Shown here piece by piece: positions 23,486 through 33,585 of a stretch of DNA of 64,000 nt. The stretch is taken from positions 196,795,741 to 196,859,740 of the forward strand of contig CM041465.1 of assembly GCA_023213395.1 (NCBI GenBank), given 5' to 3'. The notes under the pieces were generated by a model that made no database searches, was not told the origin of the DNA, and worked only from the letters and a program-made list of their open reading frames with translations. Within the stretch, counting starts at the first letter, position 1. Each line of letters opens with the position of its first letter. Made by a program: the position numbers and the translations under genes. This DNA comes from Cycas panzhihuaensis (taxonomy: Eukaryota > Cycadophyta).

Positions 23486-24592
23486 GTGAGAACTACTGTT
23501 CACATTGTGAACCGGATTCCAACCTCTGCAGTTCAAAGTGTGATGTCACAGGAAAGATGGACCAGTCGAAAGCCTTCCATTGAAAAAATCTTAGGGTGCA
23601 TCGAAAATGCACTAATCTCTGACAAACAAATGAAAAAATTTGACCATAGTCGCAAAAGCACTTTTGTGGGATACTATGGAAACAGTCATATACTGCGGGA
23701 TTTGGTGATGCAGAAGTTTCTTCGTTGTCAAGATATAAAAATCAATGAAGCACCGACATGCCAGTTTAGTAAGCCTCTGCTAATAGATCTTTGTTACCCC
23801 CCCTTCACAACATCTCTTAATCTTATAAAGGTCAAGCTCCAAGAGGAAGATGAAGTAAAAGGTAATGAAAAACACCAGTTACTCGTTGAGGAGACGACAA
23901 CTTCCTCTAAGTCATTATTGGTTGTAACTGAGGATGTAACAAAAAGGTTGATTAAAACTCAAACTACTAGTCGACTTCAAATGACGAAAGCTATTCACTC
24001 CCACATTCCTGATTCACTATGGCAAATGAATCATTCCTGGAAAGCAACTATGGAGAAGGAAAAAGACTCTTTACATGGAACTATCCCTTCTATACTAATT
24101 GACCCTGAGACAACGATTGCACCCGTTGATCAGAAGCTAGTAAACAGGTCAAATATAGCAGCTACACTCGGTGGAGAGTCATCTCAAAATAATATTCAGT
24201 CTTTATTTCTTAACCTAGACTTAGGGAGATTATATCAGGCACAAACCTTTGAGGTCATTAAGAAAGGACAAGATAAACAATTGTGCCAGTTGAATTGCAC
24301 CAATGGTACATACCCTGTGTTCGATTTGGACTCATCTTCGATTGATGGAATATTACGACCTATGGAAGAAGCTCTTAATTTGGGGGAAGAGTACCTGAAA
24401 GATCAAGTGTCAACATCAAAAGCAAGATACCAGTCAATTGTTCAAATGGTGTTTGATGAAAGCAAACTTCAAGTGAAATCTCCTTCGACCACTAACCGGG
24501 TTGCAAATCAATTCACGAAGTTGTTGGATGAACGTCACCAGTCAACACTCAGCAAGATCATCCTTGAAAGGGGAATCAATCTACAAGGATAG
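23486..24592 (+). CDS. 368-codon open frame of Copia J: eroded integrase tail, RT and RNase H
   Basis: First comes the integrase C-terminal part: VHIVNRIPTSA, ERWTSRKPSIEKILGC, KKFDHSRKSTFVGYYGNS. Residues 80-175 are a variable linker, ending in WKATMEKEKDSL, the usual RT entry. Residues 195-275 read as a very diverged RT N-terminus (DPETTIAPV, LFLNLDLG, GQDKQLCQLN). No YVDD box is present. The end, FDESKLQVKSPSTTNRVANQFTKLLDE, matches the RNase H terminus of F. The frame is open for 1107 bases although conserved residues are widely changed, unlike the stop-riddled elements around it. It cannot encode an active RT; whether any protein is made is unknown. The start at 23486 is the first Met; the frame continues upstream past one stop. 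Confidence 0.7.
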   Translation: MRTTVHIVNRIPTSAVQSVMSQERWTSRKPSIEKILGCIENALISDKQMKKFDHSRKSTFVGYYGNSHILRDLVMQKFLRCQDIKINEAPTCQFSKPLLIDLCYPPFTTSLNLIKVKLQEEDEVKGNEKHQLLVEETTTSSKSLLVVTEDVTKRLIKTQTTSRLQMTKAIHSHIPDSLWQMNHSWKATMEKEKDSLHGTIPSILIDPETTIAPVDQKLVNRSNIAATLGGESSQNNIQSLFLNLDLGRLYQAQTFEVIKKGQDKQLCQLNCTNGTYPVFDLDSSSIDGILRPMEEALNLGEEYLKDQVSTSKARYQSIVQMVFDESKLQVKSPSTTNRVANQFTKLLDERHQSTLSKIILERGINLQG

Positions 24593-24637
24593 ATCTCCCG
24601 ACTAATTGAGCATTTATTTTTACTTCATCCCTTATTT

Positions 24638-25054
24638 GCATTAAGGAGGGATGTCAGCGATAGTTAACTATAACTTAATGCTTCATTAAGGTTGATTAGT
24701 GTGTGCAGGTGCGATGAACGGACGTATCCATTGGCGAAAAGACATGATGAAAAGATATGACCTTACATGCTACCATTTCGGGGTATATATATTCATACCT
24801 CCTTGATATTCAAATCAACTCAGAATCATGTGATCTCAACAATCTTTTCGTGCTCCATCTCACCTCTGAAATGCTTTGTATTGTTTTATATTTAATATAT
24901 TAAAACATTGTGTTGGTGGGTTTTCTTTCTCGGGAGTTTCCCACGATATATCTGGTGTTCGAGTCCCCTTGTGAAAGATCCTAGCGTGTAGCAGTCTCGG
25001 CCTCTAGTTGGATTGATAATCAACCTGCAACTTGCATATACACAAACTCTCACA
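24638..25054 (+). repeat. Polypurine tract and 3' LTR of Copia J
   Basis: GCATTAAGGAGGGA at 24638-24651 is the polypurine tract. The LTR is 24652-25054 (TGTCAGCGATAG...CTCTCACA), with the TATA region near 24783-24800. It is followed by CTATG, the target duplication. Confidence 0.88.
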
Positions 25055-25449
25055 CTATGGTTACCTATACTAAGAAGGCCTATCTAAGGGGTCCTCCTAT
25101 ATACCCGCAAGTACGTGGAAGTGCAATTCCGTAGCCGAGTTCTGTTTAAGGCTTGATTCATGAATGTGATCTCCAATCCTTCACGCAAGGAACGGAAAAG
25201 CCACAATGCGCTTAGCCCAAAACGACAGATCCTCGTGATATTTATAAACCCCTGACACATGATCTCTATCCAAATGCAAAAGAAAACTGCCTGATGGAAG
25301 TGTTAGGGCAACTGCCTGATTGCAGTGTTGTCTACCCCAAAAGAGCAAAGTAACTAAGCAAAAATTAAATGAGAATAGATATTAATGAGAAAAAACTGAT
25401 AGAAAAAAAAAATTGATTATTTAATACCTTTGACTCTCCCAATACCACT
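25055..25449 (-). other. Leader and primer-binding site of Gypsy I, LTR-proximal part
   Basis: Continues the leader broken at 20310. The last bases, about 25433-25449 (CTCTCCCAATACCACT on the plus strand), give a primer-site-like TGGTATTGGGAGAG next to the 5' LTR on the coding strand. No coding signal. Confidence 0.6.
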
Positions 25450-25815
25450 TGTTAGGATACCACTCCTTAATAACAATTGCACACCAACATAACATACAAA
25501 TAACTCCAGAAGAGCACTTGTGTTGCAATACCCTTCGAAGGGACAACCTCTTAATTACATGCAATAACAATAATATTTTAGATACCCTACTCTAAAAATT
25601 ACATAAATATATATATGACTCTATACTCACTACACAATCTTTTCCTTATGTATGTGGGATATTACATGAATATATATAATGCTCAATGACCACTACACAA
25701 CTTTCTACTTATTCATGTAAGATATTAAGAAGATGGAAGAAGTAGAAGAAATAAAAATATAAGAGAAGAAGTAGAAGATATAAGAGAATATAAGAGAAGG
25801 TAAGTTAGGGGTTGG
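25450..25815 (-). repeat. 5' LTR of Gypsy I, main part (split by H)
   Basis: TGTTAGGATACCACTCC onward, matching 15098-15486. It breaks at GGGGTTGG, where H is inserted. The last five bases, GTTGG at 25811-25815, are the target duplication of H. Confidence 0.88.
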
Positions 25816-26648
25816 TGTTGGCATTAAAATTGACTCAATGGCTGTGTGAGGACCAGAGGTAGGTCAGAAAACCCGAGTTGTGCGGTCACGGACCATACGG
25901 AGATACGCGACGAGGCAAAATGGCGTAAAACGCAGTATTCGTGCGTATGACAGTGCGTGCACAGGCAGGTACGCATGATGAACGCATCGGCGTAATCGGA
26001 ATCAAGCACGCAAGACGCATGACTCAGGACCAAGAAGACCCGAGGTGAAGACGACGCAGGTGCACGCGTTTAACCTAAAGGAAAGAATTAATTAAGGTTA
26101 AACAAAGGATTAAGTGAAGAGATACGCATAAACTGAAGAGGTACGCATGACTGAAGGGGTACGGTTATGACAGTACCATAACCCTTCACCAAAAGGTACC
26201 AACAGGAGTACTTAAGGAGGTACGCATGGTTCACTGGTTAGGGTGAGAGCCGAATATCACGTGCACGCAGGAGTACAGAGAGGCGATGCATGTACCGATT
26301 GGAGCATGAATATGTGATAAGTACCATCCGGATACGCATATGTACAAAAGGATCAGATGTCACTGGAATGCTCGTGAATGCATTCCAAATTGTGTAATTG
26401 AACCGTTGAATTAATAAAAGAAAGAGTTACGTGGAAATTGGTGTATTCTTGGTGTGTGATGATGATTTGTCAAGTATGTATTGATTGCATCTTGTTGTGT
26501 ACCATTCGTGGATTTTATATGGAATGTATGTGGAATGTATATGAATAACCATGTTGATGTGTCCTAAAACTAGACTATAGCTACTGTAACCTTGACAAGT
26601 GAGCAAAGGGTATCTCATAAGTGTAACAAGATACCCCAGCAGTCAACA
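25816..26648 (+). repeat. 5' LTR of Gypsy H
   Basis: TGTTGGCATTAAAATTG to CAGCAGTCAACA. Rich in CpG and in the word TACGCAT (for example near 25971, 26124, 26142, 26220 and 26333). Contains the inverted pair GGTTATG...CATAACC near 26163-26188. Differences from the 3' copy cluster in its first 270 bp. Confidence 0.9.
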
Positions 26649-26665
26649 TTGGTTCCGTTGCCTAC
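26649..26665 (+). other. Primer-binding site region of Gypsy H
   Basis: TTGGTTCCGTTGCC, one base after the LTR. It resembles the TGGCGCCGTTGCC-type primer site common in plant Gypsy elements, with changes; the tRNA is not certain. Confidence 0.55.
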
Positions 26666-26870
26666 GTCCATTGAGGAGGGACAGGGCCTAGGGGTCTCAA
26701 AGGAAAAAGAATGTGTAAAGGGCAGAGGACCCCGGCCGGCGTGATGGCGGTCAGAACTAAGCCACCGGCAGTGGGACCTTCCAATGCCACCTAAGAGGCC
26801 TTCAAGGTCAAGAGCCCCGTAAGGATACTTCACCCAAGGCAAAGGAGACTAGCAGACAAAGGTCATTAAG

Positions 26871-27889
26871 ATGGTCAAAAGAAGCAAAACTCAGAAGGGC
26901 GAGGAGATTAAGTTCGCAAAACAACGAGACTAAGGGACAGTCCGTTGAAGGATCTGAGGCAAGTGGAGCCCAGACACCTCAGGAAGAGGAAACCCATGGC
27001 GAACGCATGGTATTGACACCAGCCCCAATCAGAGATGATTTGTTTAGCCCGGAGATTGAAGGGAAGCCATCAGTGGATGAAAAACATAAAGAAATCCTAA
27101 CAGAGGGAAGTATACCAGTGGAGGACAGCCTGAAGGACCTAGGTAATAGAGATAAGAAGGCGGAGGAAGGTCCCTCGGCATATTGGGAAAACAAGCTAAC
27201 GAGACAGATTTTTGAAGATTCGACGAAGGGATCGGATCAATCTTACATTACGGTAACACCATTGACGATACAAGTTCCAGGTGTAGTGGAACCAATACAC
27301 ATAAAAACTCCATTTAAGAATCCGCTGTTTGGAAAAGATAGTGCAGCAGTAGTTACTCCCAGTGTATCCCCAAAGGACGGAGGAGGGGAAAGATCACCAT
27401 CAGGTGGGGGAAAGTTGCAATCTCCCAAAATGGACGACTACAGAGACTTTGGGAAACTAATCTTTAATGATACTTGACGCAGAGCACGTGTATCTATTTC
27501 AGAACCTCATTGATGTCAAAAAGATTACGGACGAAGATGAAATCAAAGCACGCTTCGCTTGTACATTGAGAGGAGTACCCTTGACATGGTACAAGGAAAT
27601 AAACAAAAATGAGCCATGGGGGAAGATTAAGAAAGCGTTTGAGGAGAGATTTCAAAAGTTTCAGAGTAATGAAGCTGTGGAAATCGCATTACGAGAAATC
27701 AGGCAAAGACCGGGGGAATCCATCCTAACTTACATTAGCCGAATGAAGATTATTGCGTTGAGTATGATCAACGAGACAATCACGGATCATAACATGAAGA
27801 ATTACCGTGAGAGGGTCAATGAGAAGTTGCGAACTATGATGCATGCTCATCCGCTAAAGTCATTCAAGAATGCCTGTGATCCGCATTAG
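26871..27889 (+). pseudogene. Gag of Gypsy H
   Basis: A plausible start is ATG at 26871 (MVKRSKTQKGEEI), a basic N-terminus that shifts frame before 27007. Open runs are 27007-27477 and 27467-27889, one frame apart, so a single indel near 27470 splits them. The second run has the retrotransposon-gag core: ARFACTLRGVPLTWYKEI, IKKAFEERFQKF, LREIRQRPGESILTYISRMK. Another slip near 27885 separates it from the nucleocapsid part at 28028, which is in the same frame. Gag would form the particle and bind genomic RNA. Confidence 0.75.
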
Positions 27890-28027
27890 ATTTCGAGATG
27901 GAAATGGATGCCCAAGCTGGGGACAAGATTCCTTGTTAAGATTGCAAGATAAGATCGGAGAGTCAAATGTAATCAAGACAATCGACCCTTTGCTGTAGGG
28001 GTAGCAGAAGAGGAGTCAGAACTGGAG

Positions 28028-29440
28028 ATGCTAAGGAAAGAAGTAGCCCGATTGAAAATCAGAAATAATCGGGACGAAGAAGAGATGCCCAAGAAGAAAG
28101 AGCACACTGGAAGGGTGACCAAGTGGTGCCATATTTGTGAAGAAAACTCACATACCACCCGGGAATGTGAGTTGAATTTAAAAAACAGTGCGACGCACCA
28201 ACAGGAGAAGTGGTGCCACATATGTGAGGTGGATACCCACACAACTAGGGATTGTTTTTATAATTCCAGGGGAAAAGCATTTAGAGGCCGAGGTCGGGGG
28301 AGAGGTAACCCACCTCGAAATGTGTATACAACGAGGGGCGCACCAGAGCCCTCGAGGAAGAAACAGCCGATGGGGAGATGCCTCATCTGCCTACAGTTCA
28401 GACATTGGAAGTCCGAATGTCCGATGAAGCTGGAATACGAACAAAAGCCGTTCGTATGTGGTAACTGTGGCCCAAGCGACCACAAAACGAAAGATTGCAA
28501 GGGTAAAGCAAAGGCAACTAATCTAATGACAATCGTGCCAAAAATGAAGAATGTGAAATTGCAAAACAAACAAAAAGAGAAATTGGATGAAGGATATCCA
28601 AACCCCCTAACAGAAATGGATCGGTACAAACAAGCGAAACAAGTGTTAGATGGTTTAGTTCGGGAAGAGAATATATTACCAATGGGTAAACCGGAAACAA
28701 AAAATGTTTACGTTCGGAAAAACAAACAAAAAGAGCCAGAGAAACTACTAGAAGAATCAACGGTAAAACCCCAAATGGTGCAAATGGAGGAGTTGTTTAA
28801 AGGATTACCAGCCGAAGATATTCCCAGAATGTTGTTACTGATGGAAAATCTAGTGAAACAGTTGCAGTTGACTATTCCTCTGTCTCAGGTTATTGATTGG
28901 ATTAAAGGAGGTGTGTTGCAAAAAGGAATTACCAAAAGTTTGAAACAAGTTATACCATCGTTTGACATGGATCCAATGGTAACCATGTCCGTATTGGGAG
29001 AAACATTTCCTCGAGTCATTGTGGATGGAGGTGCAGCGGTAAATGTGTTACCAGCTGCAACATGGCGTAAATTGGGAAGCCCGAAGCTGGAGGCGGCAAC
29101 CTACTCATTGGCCAATGAGTTGCTGGTAAGACCCATGGGTAGATTGGCCAATATAAAAGTAGACGTGGCAGGGATAGTGGTAAGAGTTGACTTCACGATA
29201 GTGGAAACGGAAAAAGGAACCACCCCCTACCCAGCGTTATTAGGAAGGCCATGGTTATACAAAACACAATGCCTTCAGAATTGGGAAAAGGTAACATTCA
29301 CGTTATCGACGAATAACAAAGTGGTGCTACCAATCTTGGGAAGAAGTTCGATTGAAGTAATCCCGCATTTAAGGATCCAAGACAACAAGAATCAAAGACA
29401 ACATTTTCTTCCAATGAGGAAGAACACATCTTTCACATAA
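28028..29440 (+). CDS. Nucleocapsid with four zinc knuckles plus aspartic protease of Gypsy H
   Basis: 470 open codons. Four CCHC knuckles of the form C-x2-C-x4-H-x4-C lie at residues 34-47, 63-76, 118-131 and 144-157, with an Arg/Gly-rich box (81-99) between the second and third. A Lys/Glu-rich linker follows. The retropepsin-like domain has VIVDGGAAVNVLP (active Asp at about 333; D-G-G-A instead of D-S/T-G-A) and its closing motif ALLGRPWL at 403-410. Knuckles bind RNA; the protease processes the polyprotein. The Met at 28028 is only the first after a broken stretch: the true protein would be a fusion with gag, in the same frame as 27467-27889. It stops at 29440, before RT. Confidence 0.8.
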   Translation: MLRKEVARLKIRNNRDEEEMPKKKEHTGRVTKWCHICEENSHTTRECELNLKNSATHQQEKWCHICEVDTHTTRDCFYNSRGKAFRGRGRGRGNPPRNVYTTRGAPEPSRKKQPMGRCLICLQFRHWKSECPMKLEYEQKPFVCGNCGPSDHKTKDCKGKAKATNLMTIVPKMKNVKLQNKQKEKLDEGYPNPLTEMDRYKQAKQVLDGLVREENILPMGKPETKNVYVRKNKQKEPEKLLEESTVKPQMVQMEELFKGLPAEDIPRMLLLMENLVKQLQLTIPLSQVIDWIKGGVLQKGITKSLKQVIPSFDMDPMVTMSVLGETFPRVIVDGGAAVNVLPAATWRKLGSPKLEAATYSLANELLVRPMGRLANIKVDVAGIVVRVDFTIVETEKGTTPYPALLGRPWLYKTQCLQNWEKVTFTLSTNNKVVLPILGRSSIEVIPHLRIQDNKNQRQHFLPMRKNTSFT

Positions 29441-30719
29441 TGTAAGAGCCCACCACGTCAAAGCAAAGATCGGCATGAAGAACCAACGGATCTCAAGAAA
29501 TATACAACTCTTCTGGATGACGAACACGGTATGAGGTTCGTGGATTATTGGCTTCAGGATGCATATGAAGTAAACTCTTCTTCTTTCAGATGTAATTTGT
29601 TATCTAAATCTGTATCTGTAAACATTGATGATAATTTAAATTCTTTTGAATATATGCTGACCAATGATCATTTGGAAATGGATAATCACCTAGACCAACC
29701 AACCCTTAGTTTATCTAGTAATTTTAGTTTTTACTAGTTAGTAGTAACCCTGACATCCCATCTACTTCAGGTGTGGGTCCTGAGGTAGATTCCCTACCCC
29801 CCCCTTTTTCACAACCCGAGGAAGGAAGTAATATTCCCTCCTCTTCTTCCTTAGAGGTACACCTTGACCATAAATCTCTTCCAACCATTGGCGCCAAAAC
29901 TAGGGAAATGGAAGGAGGATTGCTAGTAAGTACTTCTAGCGAATCTGGTCTAGGAAATAAAATCACTATTAGGAAAAATTAACTCAAACCTATATTGGGG
30001 ATTACGTTAAACCATTCTATGGGGAAGTTATATGGGACTACCCATTTAACACATTGCATTGATTATTGGATAGAGCAGGAAATTGGGACAAAACCAAATG
30101 GCGCAGGATTTAATCCTAACCTTACGGGAAAGCTTGGTATTGGTACTTAGCTCACCAATGAGACCTTAGCAATTGGCAAGAATTGCAAACGATGTTTCGA
30201 ATATGATTCGATCATCCAGACCAACTAGCTATTCCAATATTTTATGTAGGACATGACCCTAGAAAACACGTGCAGGTGTGTAAACAAAATTGGAAATCTA
30301 GGAGTATACCTAAGCGGAATTGGTCTAACTACTTTTACCATACCTTGGGAAGAGTAGCAAAAGACCGGTTCTGGGAAGGAACAAAACTTAGATATAACCT
30401 GGGAAAATCTAAAGGGATCTTTTATAAAAACCTTTGGGCATACTTCGGAAAACCAAGAAGTAGACACAATCTTGAAACACATCAGAATGATGAGCATAAA
30501 ACTAGAACAAAGATTTAACGGATCAGAAACAAGAGAATCCATACAGTGAAGAAGAGGAAATTGTGAATTATCTTGCGAATTTACGTAATTCACCGTGGGA
30601 GAAAGAAAGATAGAAGATGCTCCAGGCACAAAACCCGAAAATGTAGAAGATGTGGGGAAGACAAAGTTGAAAACAATGTAAATTAATGCTCGAACTCGTA
30701 AAATCCTAAGCTTATTCGA
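29441..30719 (+). other. Protease-to-RT interval of Gypsy H
   Basis: About 1.3 kb with short open stretches (29531-29737, 29773-29982, 30270-30518) and no known motif. Translated text such as THCIDYWIEQEIG near 30047-30085 and WENLKGSFIKTFG near 30400-30440 looks like real protein remnants in shifting frames. It is probably the polyprotein linker between protease and RT, decayed. Confidence 0.5.
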
Positions 30720-31680
30720 ATTGGAGATTATTGGGATTCCCAAACCAGTGGAAACTCAACAATTGTTCAAGAATTCCGTGATGTGTTTGCGTGGTCGTAT
30801 AAAGATTTGAAAGGTATTCCTCCGGAGATAGGAATGCATCATATTGATCTAGTGGAGGCGCTAAACCAAGAAACAAAATGACCATACCGAATGAATCAAA
30901 TATAAAGAAAAGTAAAAGCGAATCGGATAAAATGTTAGAAGCAGTTATATATATTTAAATTGACTACGGTGGATCGGGTGAGCCCCAGTGGTAGTTCCAA
31001 AGAAAATGGGAAAATTCAGTGCGTAGATTACAGACAATTAAACAAAGTGACGAAAAAGATCCATTCCGTTGCCTTTCACGGAAGATATTTTGGAAGAAGT
31101 TGGAGGAATGAAATCTATTCATTCACAGACGGATTCATGGGTACAATCAAGTGCGATTGCCCGTAAGATCGAGCAAAGACAACATTCGTAATGTAATGGG
31201 GCACGTATGCCTATAAGGTAATGCCATTCGGTCTTACGAATGCACCAATGACATTTCAACGGATTGTTGTATTCTTAGACGATTGGACATTATGCGGGTT
31301 AATGAAAAATCATATGGAAAACTTAAGAGAAATGTTGCAAACTTGTCGAGAAAATAAAGCATCTCAATCCGTAAAATGTACATTTACGGTACCATTTGAA
31401 ACCTCTTGGGGCACATAGTCAAGAAAGAAGGATTGACGAGATCCAAAGAAAGTGTCCGCCATTTTACACTTTCCAACACCGAATCTGAGGAAGCGGTGAA
31501 AGGTTTTTGGGTTTAACTGGATATTATAGAAAATTTATCAGAGGATATGCGTATATATTTGGACCTCTGGAAGAATTCGAAAAGAATATTGAATGGATAT
31601 AGACCAAGGATCAAGAACGAGCATTCGAGACACTAAAGCGAGCCATAGTAGCGGCCTATATTACGATTCCCGATTAGAAG
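30720..31680 (+). pseudogene. Reverse transcriptase of Gypsy H
   Basis: The RT lead-in reads FRDVFAWSYKDLKGIPPEIGMHHIDLVE near 30770-30855. The palm follows in changing frames: VVPKKMGKF near 30990, VDYRQLNK near 31023-31050, [10 protein letters not shown] near 31215-31250, VFLDD near 31270, GHIVKKEGLT near 31410-31440, GYYRKFI near 31520-31545. At least several frameshifts and stops break it. The catalytic box survives only as VFLDD in the 31221-31418 run. The motif set is Gypsy-like. Confidence 0.78.
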
Positions 31681-31692
31681 AAAACCTTCCAC

Positions 31693-32157
31693 GTGCATGT
31701 GGACGCGTCACAATACGCCATTGGATGTGTATTGGCCCAACCCAGTGATGATAAAATGGATCATCCAATCTATTTTGCCAGTCGGAAACTTACGAGAGCA
31801 GAGCAGAATTATACGACGACGGAGAGGGAGGCACTTGGCATGGTTTATGCACTACAAAAGTTTCGACATTATTTGCTATCTAATCCATTCCTGTTTTTTG
31901 TCGACCACCAAGCCTTGATGTATCTGGTGAATAAACATATTATGCGAGGAAGGATCAGCAGATGGTTAATGATGTTCCAAGAATTTTCGTTCAGAATCAT
32001 TGTGAAACCTGGTAAGGCGCACATCATTCCAGATCAACTATCAAGAATCAAAAATGGAGAAAAAGTTACGGGGATACCAGATGATTTTCCAGACGCAGCT
32101 CTTTTCAGCATAGATGCAGTTCCAGTGGACTGGTATGAGGGCATATCCAATACCTAG
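31693..32157 (+). CDS. RNase H domain of Gypsy H
   Basis: 154 open codons: HVDASQYAIGCVLAQP (catalytic Asp in VDAS), PIYFASRKLTRAEQNYTTTERE with the catalytic Glu in the TERE box, ALQKFRHYLL, FVDHQALMYL with Asp, GRISRWLMMFQEFSF, and KPGKAHIIPDQLSR at the end. It would degrade the RNA strand during cDNA synthesis. It is a domain of the polyprotein, not a free gene; the reading is open but isolated from the broken RT and integrase on either side. Confidence 0.82.
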   Translation: MHVDASQYAIGCVLAQPSDDKMDHPIYFASRKLTRAEQNYTTTEREALGMVYALQKFRHYLLSNPFLFFVDHQALMYLVNKHIMRGRISRWLMMFQEFSFRIIVKPGKAHIIPDQLSRIKNGEKVTGIPDDFPDAALFSIDAVPVDWYEGISNT

Positions 32158-33355
32158 CGGCCGTGAAGTGCCAGTAGAACTAGATCAGACGGGAAAAGAA
32201 ATTTCATTAGAAAAGCGAGCCATATCGGCTTATCACGGTGAGTTGTACAAATTGCGGTAGGATGACATATTGCGACGCGTTGTGTTCGACAAAGATGAGA
32301 CAAACCGGATCATGTCGCAGCACATGAGGGAGTAGCGGTGGCCACATGGGGAAATTGGCCACATGGCGGAAAAATCTTGACATCGGGATTACGGTGGCCA
32401 TCGATGTTCGACGATGTTAAAAATGGGTTCAAGCATGCGACTCATCGCCAACGAGTGGGGAAACCTAATCGACAGGATTTCCATCCGTTGCATCCCATAC
32501 TACCCTTGGCACCATTCGAAAAGTGGGGACTCGACTTTGTGGGACCAATCAAACCAGCAGCACGCCGATCAAAAACTCGATACATTCTGGTGGCAACTGA
32601 CTACGCGACAAAGTGGGTGGAAGCACGCGCATTGAGGAAAGCCGATGCGTAAAAAGAAGATTGTATGAGATGGTAATCACGCGATTTGGATGCCCTTGAG
32701 ATTGTCGTGACCAAGGTGCTCACTTCCTCAACCAAACAATTGAAGCATTGACAACTGCCTTCATGATTAGCCATCGGAAATCAACCCCCTATTATCCCAG
32801 AGCCAATGGTCAAACAGAAAGCTCCAATAAGATAATCGAGAACTGCTTGCGGAAGATATGCGACATCGGTCAGTTATCGAGAAGTTACCTTCCGTACTAT
32901 GGGCCTTTCGCACGACATACAAAAGATCGGTTAGGCACCCCATTTCATGTGTATAGCATGAAGCCATCCTTCCGACCGAGTTCGAGATACCCAACCTACG
33001 AGTGGCGATACAATGCTGACTAGACGACCTCCAGTCCTTGGAACGACGACTAGAAGACCTCATACGGTTGGAAGAGACGCGACATCTAGCGAACTGGGTG
33101 CAACATATAGAAAAACGACGACAAAAGACATGGCATGACCGCCATTTGAGGAAACCACAATTCAATGAGGGTGATCACGTATTGCTTTACGACAGCAAAT
33201 TCAAAACGCACCCCGGGAAACTCAAGATGCGATGGTTGGGACCATACATCGCAGAAAGAATTTTCGAAAATGGTTCAGTGCAGCTTCGAGAAATCGACGG
33301 ACCCTTGCTACCAACACGGGTAAATGGTAGCAGACTCAAGTCCTATATCGAGTAG
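32158..33355 (+). pseudogene. Integrase of Gypsy H
   Basis: The open run 32338-32652 carries [16 protein letters not shown] (first catalytic Asp in GLDFVGP) and [15 protein letters not shown] (second Asp in TDYATKW). The 32748-33023 run has STPYYPRANGQTESSNKIIENCL, holding the catalytic Glu. The 33038-33355 run covers the C-terminal part (RHLRKPQFNEGDHVLLYDSKF, KLKMRWLGPYIAERIFENGSVQL). Shifts between runs make it non-functional. The zinc-binding N-terminus near 32230-32460 is poorly kept (for example [14 protein letters not shown]). Confidence 0.8.
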
Positions 33356-33585
33356 CCAGTCACCAGCCGGATCAGCTGGTTGTACCATAGAGTATTGCAT
33401 GATATTGAGGCAATCGACTGCCTTGATACCGAGCCATGATCCCGTTCGGTATGGATATAAAAATTGAAAAAAAATTGGAAAAAATAAAAATAACCGTAAC
33501 TCAATTCTGATATAAGCAACAGCAGCATAATCCGAGAAAAACCAGAGGAAACTCAGCAGCATACAAGCGAATTTCGATTGTCTGC

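Larger units (their letters stand above)
20311..25054 (+). mobile_element. Copia J, short non-autonomous LTR retrotransposon inserted in Gypsy I
   Basis: LTRs at 20311-20726 and 24652-25054, with perfect 5-bp target duplication CTATG at 20306-20310 and 25055-25059. Only 4744 bp long. It has gag and a shortened pol in which the pre-integrase region and the RT catalytic core are missing. LTR copies differ modestly (about 25 changes plus small indels by eye over some 400 bp), so the insertion is not ancient. Gag resembles that of Copia F, so an F-like element may be the autonomous partner. Confidence 0.88.

Noticed and set aside
24100-24400. Captured host gene fragment inside Copia J
   Set aside because: At first it looked foreign, but DPETTIAPV, LFLNLDLG and GQDKQLCQLN fall in the order and spacing of Copia RT motifs, so heavy drift explains it better.
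25824-26033. Minus-strand frame in the H LTR
   Set aside because: Within an LTR; the same strand in the other LTR gives a different, broken frame.
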